Assembly: GCA_017311185.1 (NCBI GenBank)
Contig: JAESUZ010000118.1
Location: 248,001 to 312,000 of the forward strand
Reading direction: 5' to 3'
Source: Proteles cristata cristata
Taxonomy: Eukaryota; Chordata; Mammalia; Carnivora; Hyaenidae
Length of the DNA stretch: 64,000 nucleotides
The position numbers and the translations under genes are program-made. Shown here piece after piece: positions 59,085-64,000 of this stretch; within the stretch, counting starts at the first letter, position 1; each line of letters opens with the position of its first letter. A model generated the notes under the pieces. That model made no database searches, was not told the DNA's origin, and saw only the letters and a program-made list of their open reading frames with translations.

Positions 59085-59300
59085 TTTTTAAAAATATTTT
59101 TATTTATTTTTGAGAGAGAGAGAGCGAGCGAGCATGAGCGGGGAGGGTCAGAGAGAGAGGGAAACACAGAATCTGAAACAGGCTCTAAGCTCTGAGCTGG
59201 CTGTCAGCACAGAGCCCAATGTGGGGCTCGAACCCACGAGCCGTGAGATCATTACCTGAGCCGAAGTCAGACACTTAACCGAATGAGCCACCCAGGCGTC
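59085..59300 (-). mobile_element. CAN SINE with perfect TSD
   Basis: The tail is atttttatttatttttgag, followed by a GA/GC run (gagcgagcgagcatgagcgg). The head end is gagccacccaggcgtc. The TSD cctgtttaagcaatttat is identical at 59067-59084 and 59301-59318. The body belongs to the common group (acagaatctgaaacagg, gagccgaagtcag). Confidence 0.96.
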
Positions 59301-59334
59301 CCTGTTTAAGCAATTTATATGAGGCAAGAGACTT

Positions 59335-59545
59335 TGGTGGTTAAGAGGATATCTCTAAAGTCATATCTGGATTTAAATCCCATGCTTACCATTTACTAAC
59401 TTAGACAAGCCATATTGCCTCTCTGTGTCGCAGAACCTACTTCCTGGTAGGTACTTCATATTCTTACAAGGATGAAAAATATATCCCATGTAATGCACTT
59501 TATAAGCTCCAAGCACATAGTGAGCACTGAATAAATGTTAGTTAT
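59335..59545 (+). repeat. MIR SINE
   Basis: The MIR order: atctggatttaaatcccatg, ttactaacttagacaagcca, then agcacatagtgagcactgaa and taaatgttagttat. Confidence 0.8.
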
Positions 59546-60479
59546 CAGCAGCAGCAACATCTTCTACACTCTTCTTGATCTTGTATTCAAACTGTTTTTT
59601 GCACTTTATTTTCCTCTTCCTTTAAAGTGCTCTTTCAGGCCACCTTCCTCTTCAGCTCTGGTTTCCCTGGGTTTCTAGAAAAAGGTGGTGAAACCAAACA
59701 TGCTTTTCTTTTCTTTCTCTTTCTGACACCTCACTAAAATGAAAGTAAAGAAATAAATACACACAAATCCACAAAGGCGTAGGTAATGGTGGAGGAGAGA
59801 TCAGCAAAGGAGAGATTTCAACTGATTTTTCAAAATCAGAGAGTGGATAAAAGAGTGGAAACCACCTTAGCCCAATGCAGGAAAATAACAGCAAATTTGA
59901 AGAGAAAGTGAACTAATATGCTCTGCTAAGCTCAGAAAGATTCAGTGCTTAGAGGCAGCACACACTAAGGAAGGCAGGAGATTGGTGAGAGGCTGAAAGA
60001 ATATTAAAATTATCTGGAGACTTTGGATCCCAACTACTTCTCTCTCCTCTGGGACACTGAATTTTTCCTTTCTGGAGAAAACAAGTGAGGGAGATTTCAA
60101 ACTGAGAACATTAGGCATTTTGGCAAAGAAGGTGAGGCCCAAAGTAGAAAAACATGCTTAATTGAGGAGTTCCCAGTAAGATGTCCAACCTCCTTACATG
60201 CTTCCCAGTGTCAGTGGTTAGGTAAATGCCCCTAGACAGATATCTTCTAGACAGGATTTAGAGAATCTCCTCATTATGATATTGGAGAACTTCCCCCAAA
60301 ATAAGCCAGCTGAATAACCTACCATGCTATAGTGAAACCCTAGATCTGATGAGCCTCATTCATTTTCACCCAACTTTGATGGTTGTCATGATTGTTGTTT
60401 TATTATCTTTGTGCAGGTATATGTGTGCACGTGTGTGTGTGTCACTTATAAATAAGAATGGGTGACCTTGAGGAAATTC
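59546..60479. other. No gene seen
   Basis: Single-copy-looking sequence; a short GT run lies at about 60422-60445. Confidence 0.45.
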
Positions 60480-61200
60480 TCCAGAATGAAGAAGCAAGAC
60501 TAGAATAAGCGGATCATATCAAGTGAATAAATCCACAAGAAACAGAGAGACAGTCGAAAACCTCTGAAGAGCCACTGTGCTCTAAGAAAGATAATGCATT
60601 CCTGACATAACAATAGATTCCATTAAAAAGGAATCACTTAAAAACAAGACAGGATTAAGATTAAAAAGTGAGGACCAAAATAACAATTTTAATAAAAAGC
60701 TTGGAAGATACATTTGAAGAAACTTTGCAGAAGGTAGAATAAAATACCAAAGAGGTTAAATAAAAAAAAAAAGGAAAGAAAAATGTAAGAAAATTAAGGA
60801 TCTCATCTAGGAGATCCAATATCCAACTGTCAGGAATCCTAGGAAGAGAGAAGAGAGAAAATGGAGAAGTTAAAATCTTAGGGAACTAAAAAAAGCAAAA
60901 ATTCCCTTGTCTGGAATATGTGCCCAAGATAATGTATAAAGACACAGGCTGGGACAACTGATCACAAAATGTAGAAACACTGGTGATGGAGAGAAGTTCA
61001 CAAGAAGTTTTACAAAGAAACATAGCTTTTGAACAGGTATCAGGATGTCATTCATGTGAGAAAACAATGGAATGATACCGGCAAAATATGAGGAAATCCA
61101 TTTGGAACCGAGATTTCACCTGAAAGTCAAGCTATGCCTAAGAGGACAAAGGGTTCGAATGCAGAACAGGTAGAATCTAAGTAGTAAACAGAGTGGATTC
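60480..61200 (+). mobile_element. HAL1 (LINE-1-like, ORF1-only) remnant
   Basis: The text follows L1 ORF1: an A-rich coiled-coil part, then gatctcatctaggagatcca and aatatccaactgtcaggaat (the SNIQIIG-type motif), then agagaaaatggagaag. The RNA-binding region follows. Stops and frameshifts abound. Confidence 0.65.
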
Positions 61201-62329
61201 CTGGAGAGGAGACCTCACAAGTCTAACTCCATGTTAGAGACACTAGAAAGAAAAAGGAGCACTCTCAGCACCACTCTGAGACTCTGGATACCCTGCGATA
61301 AACATTTCTTTTTTGCTAAGGCCACCGCGTCACTGCATTTACAAAATGTGCCAACCTTTGTGTTTCAGAAAAAAAGTGTCCTTCCTTTTTATACAGATGA
61401 TACTTGTGAAAAGACGGTTTAGTGGGCAAAATGCAGCAAGACATGAAAGCCAAATACTAATTCTGAAGTCAATTTTGCTTAGACTTTGTATATTGCCATG
61501 AAATTTTGCAAGTTATTAAAAAACACTAAAGAATGACTTTTTACTTTTGATTAATGATCCAACATTCAACTATCTTGAAGGACAAAGCAGAAAGGTTTTC
61601 TTTTTGTTTTTATGTTCGTTAAATTATAATGGAACAATTTGATTAACAATCCCATAATGTGATATTTTTAGATGCAAATTCTTACCTAAAAGGAATCGGA
61701 CAACAACAAACTAAGACAAAACCAAAAATTCTTCTTGGCATTCTAGTATTCTTTCACAAAGATCCAGTTTATCACAGTAATTGATTCTGTCTCCTACACT
61801 GGGGATATTACTATAGTAAATGGCTAACGGATCAACTTAGGTAACAGCAGTACTATAGTTCTTTCAGAAATAAGATAATTAAATAGCTATGTGTGCCAAG
61901 AAAATTTGCTTCGAACATTTCTGTGCTTCCCTCTCATATTTCTGGCTACCTGAATCGTAGTATACTTGGGTGACTGCTTTCTTCTGAAACCATTTCAAGT
62001 CTGCTTTTGAGTTCTCCAGGCCTCACTCTTGACTACCAGAAAAAAAAAAAAATGAAGACAGAAGTTTCTTCACTACTTAAACAATATGCTAAATTATTTA
62101 TAACACTCAGGGTTTTTCTCCTCCTAATTCCTCAGGACAACTTTATAATCGGCTAAAATTGATGATAATTGATGAATAAGTATGAAATAATTATTACAAA
62201 CACTTCTACCTAAAATAAGGAGAGTTTCCAGAAGCTTAAACTGAAAGAGAATTTAAACTTAGTAGTTGAACAGGCTAATTCTGGGGTTCCCAGCTCATTC
62301 CTGGTAAGGATAGATTGCTTCTTATTTCC
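61201..62329. other. No gene seen
   Basis: Two overlapping frames (61231-61422 and 61313-61501) have no coding features. An A-run lies at 62040-62053. Confidence 0.45.
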
Positions 62330-62343
62330 CTCAAATGTTCTTT

Positions 62344-62572
62344 TTTTTTTTCTTTTTTTAAATATTTTTTTACTTATTTGTAGGAGAGAGAGAGAGAGAG
62401 AGAGACAGCATGAGCAGGGGAGGGTCAGAGAGAGAGGGAGTCACAGACTGAAACAGGCTCCAGACTCTGAGCTGACAGCCAGCACAGAGCCCGACGCGGG
62501 GCTCGAACCCACGAACTGTGAGATACCTAAGCGAAAGTCAGACGCTTAACCGACTAAGCCACCCAGGCGCCC
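62344..62572 (-). mobile_element. CAN SINE, young diagnostic subfamily, perfect TSD
   Basis: The tail carries ttgtaggagagag with (GA)n. The body has gggagtcacagactgaaac, cccgacgcggggctcgaac and ctaagcgaaagtcaga. The TSD ctcaaatgttcttt is identical at 62330-62343 and 62573-62586. A short loss near 62523 removed the atcatg step. Confidence 0.96.
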
Positions 62573-62586
62573 CTCAAATGTTCTTT

Positions 62587-64000
62587 GTTCATTTCACAAA
62601 TACTGCTTCACCATGTACCATGCACATAGCACTGTGATAGTTTCTGTTCAGGAAATCAAGGAGAGAAAATCTAGTGTTTTCCTTCAAGATGAAAATGGGA
62701 ATTAGTGGCAGGGGGACCTGAGAAGGAAACTGATGAATAGGAGGGACTGGACAAAGTCAGGATGAGGAACTGAGTAGTGTATAAAGGCAGGCCCTAGTGA
62801 CAGTTAATTTGATAATTAGTGAAGTGTGGTTTGTGTTTAGACCTGCTTTCCTGGGCAGTCCTCTTGAGGTATAAATAGAGACAACTGGCATAGAGTTCAA
62901 GTGGGCAGTAAGACTATAGAATCTACTCATTAACTCTGATCCACCTGTCATGGGCTGATGTACAGGAGAAGTTGTCTTCAAGAAATAGGACTGTATCTCT
63001 CTTTGAACAACTGGTTGTTATGGATACCCAGAATTCAGTTCTCCTTTCTTTTGAAAACAATGTCCTGATTTCCTTACTGTTAGGTGGGACCACTGTGATT
63101 GCTTCAAGGTAAGGTCTACCACCTTTAACTATATGGGAGCTAGAGAGATGCTCTTTATTTTTTTTTCTTGTTAAACATAAAACCTGGAAAGATAGAGCTC
63201 TAGGATCTTGACACTGGTGCTGTGGCTTTGTGTTTAGAAACAGAATAAAGCCCCAAACGCAGAGAGTAAATCCTCGTAAAGCACTCTAATGCAAATGATA
63301 GGTACCCATAGTTTACTTAAAACTTCATGGAACCTCATTTAAGTGGGGGACGAAGCCATCCGCATGCTACTTGCAGGAGAAATGCATCCAGGGGGACATT
63401 TTGCCAAGTGTGAAACAAGTGTGGAACGACTGCTTAAGGGGATGTGATACTCTTCACTAGTATACTCCACAAGGTCAACTGTGCCCTTTAAACTGACTGA
63501 GGCATATTCTCAAGGGAATAGAGGAAACAAAGTTGCCTGTCAATTTGAAGAACTATTTGAGTAAATGTAAGGTAACACATAAAAACAGATTGAAAAAAAA
63601 GAATTGTCTCTTTCTGAAAATAATTATGGAACTGGCACACAACAAGCACTGGTCTGATAACTGCCACACGTAAGCCAGCATGCAAAACCGTCCAAACAGG
63701 AGAACATTTGGGTATGTGAAAAACGAAGCAGTTCTCTTGACAGCCAAAAAACACAACTTTACAAGACCACTTGAGTTATGTATTTTGACTGGTAATGCGT
63801 CATGTTAGTACTTTTATTTAAACCACAACAACGTTTGTCTTCCTAAAAATAGTTTCTGCACTTTAGAAAAGTACAATATGAAGTTGCAGACTAGTGCTGG
63901 GCTCAACACACCCACAGAGCTGTAAGAGATTCTCGAAGCCCCTGCTCACTGGATGTCAAAAACGTCCCGTCTCTCCTACCAGCTCTAGTCTGAACGTACA
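62587..64000. other. No gene seen to the window end
   Basis: Single-copy-looking sequence. Overlapping antisense frames at 63488-63756 occupy two phases and have no recognisable domain. No CpG island at this end. Confidence 0.45.

Noticed and set aside
1..64000. CRISPR array, operons, phage or insertion sequences
   Set aside because: All repeats are eukaryotic interspersed or simple repeats; base composition and SINE/LINE content show a mammalian nuclear genome.
1..64000. Endogenous retrovirus with gag, pol or env
   Set aside because: No retroviral gene motif or paired LTRs seen; reverse-transcriptase-type text here is all LINE-1 ORF2.

Overview
This window looks like non-coding nuclear DNA from a feliform carnivore, a cat or one of its relatives. 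The main evidence is about 22 copies of a tRNA-Lys-derived CAN SINE. Their head (cgcctgggtggctcag...), B box (ggttcgagccc) and CT-rich body ending in an AATAAA/A-rich tail are of the feliform type rather than the canid or pinniped type. Carnivore LINE-1 pieces, HAL1 fragments, MIR and L2 remnants and one Tigger-type MITE support this. I see no bacterial, organellar or viral gene.

Layout. 1-290 is a CpG island, probably the edge of a promoter or first exon of a gene that I cannot name. 0.3-7.3 kb is mostly old sequence, with microsatellites, an L2-like repeat split by a Tigger-type MITE, and one exon-like block on the minus strand. 7.3-17 kb holds five SINEs, MIRs and L2-like remnants. 17.4-21.2 kb is the longest stretch almost free of young repeats. 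22.2-27.0 kb is one LINE-1 running from the ORF1 C-terminus to the 3' UTR, broken by four SINEs. 27.0-37.9 kb mixes single-copy DNA with SINEs and two young minus-strand LINE-1 3' ends. 37.9-39.7 kb is an older LINE-1 with a young nested SINE. 43.8-46.4 kb contains a young 5'-inverted (twin-primed) LINE-1 and a young SINE. 47.7-49.6 kb holds minus-strand L1 and HAL1 remnants plus a plus-strand old L1. 51.5-53.1 kb and 55.9-58.1 kb hold further LINE-1 remnants. 58.1-64 kb contains three SINEs, an MIR and a HAL1.

No complete protein-coding gene could be supported. The longer open frames are mostly LINE-1 ORF2 or HAL1 fragments, SINE shadows or frames antisense to repeats. Two minus-strand blocks (2936-3139 and 55367-55503) have splice-site-like edges and open frames. 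They are listed as tentative exons of an unidentified gene or of pseudogenes. The window is most likely intronic or intergenic DNA next to a CpG-island promoter.

The most informative signal is the mobile-element record. Many insertions keep readable target-site duplications (TSDs). One SINE group shares a set of diagnostic differences and clean TSDs, which suggests a recently active, lineage-specific subfamily. Repeat family names are assigned by recognition alone, without database comparison.
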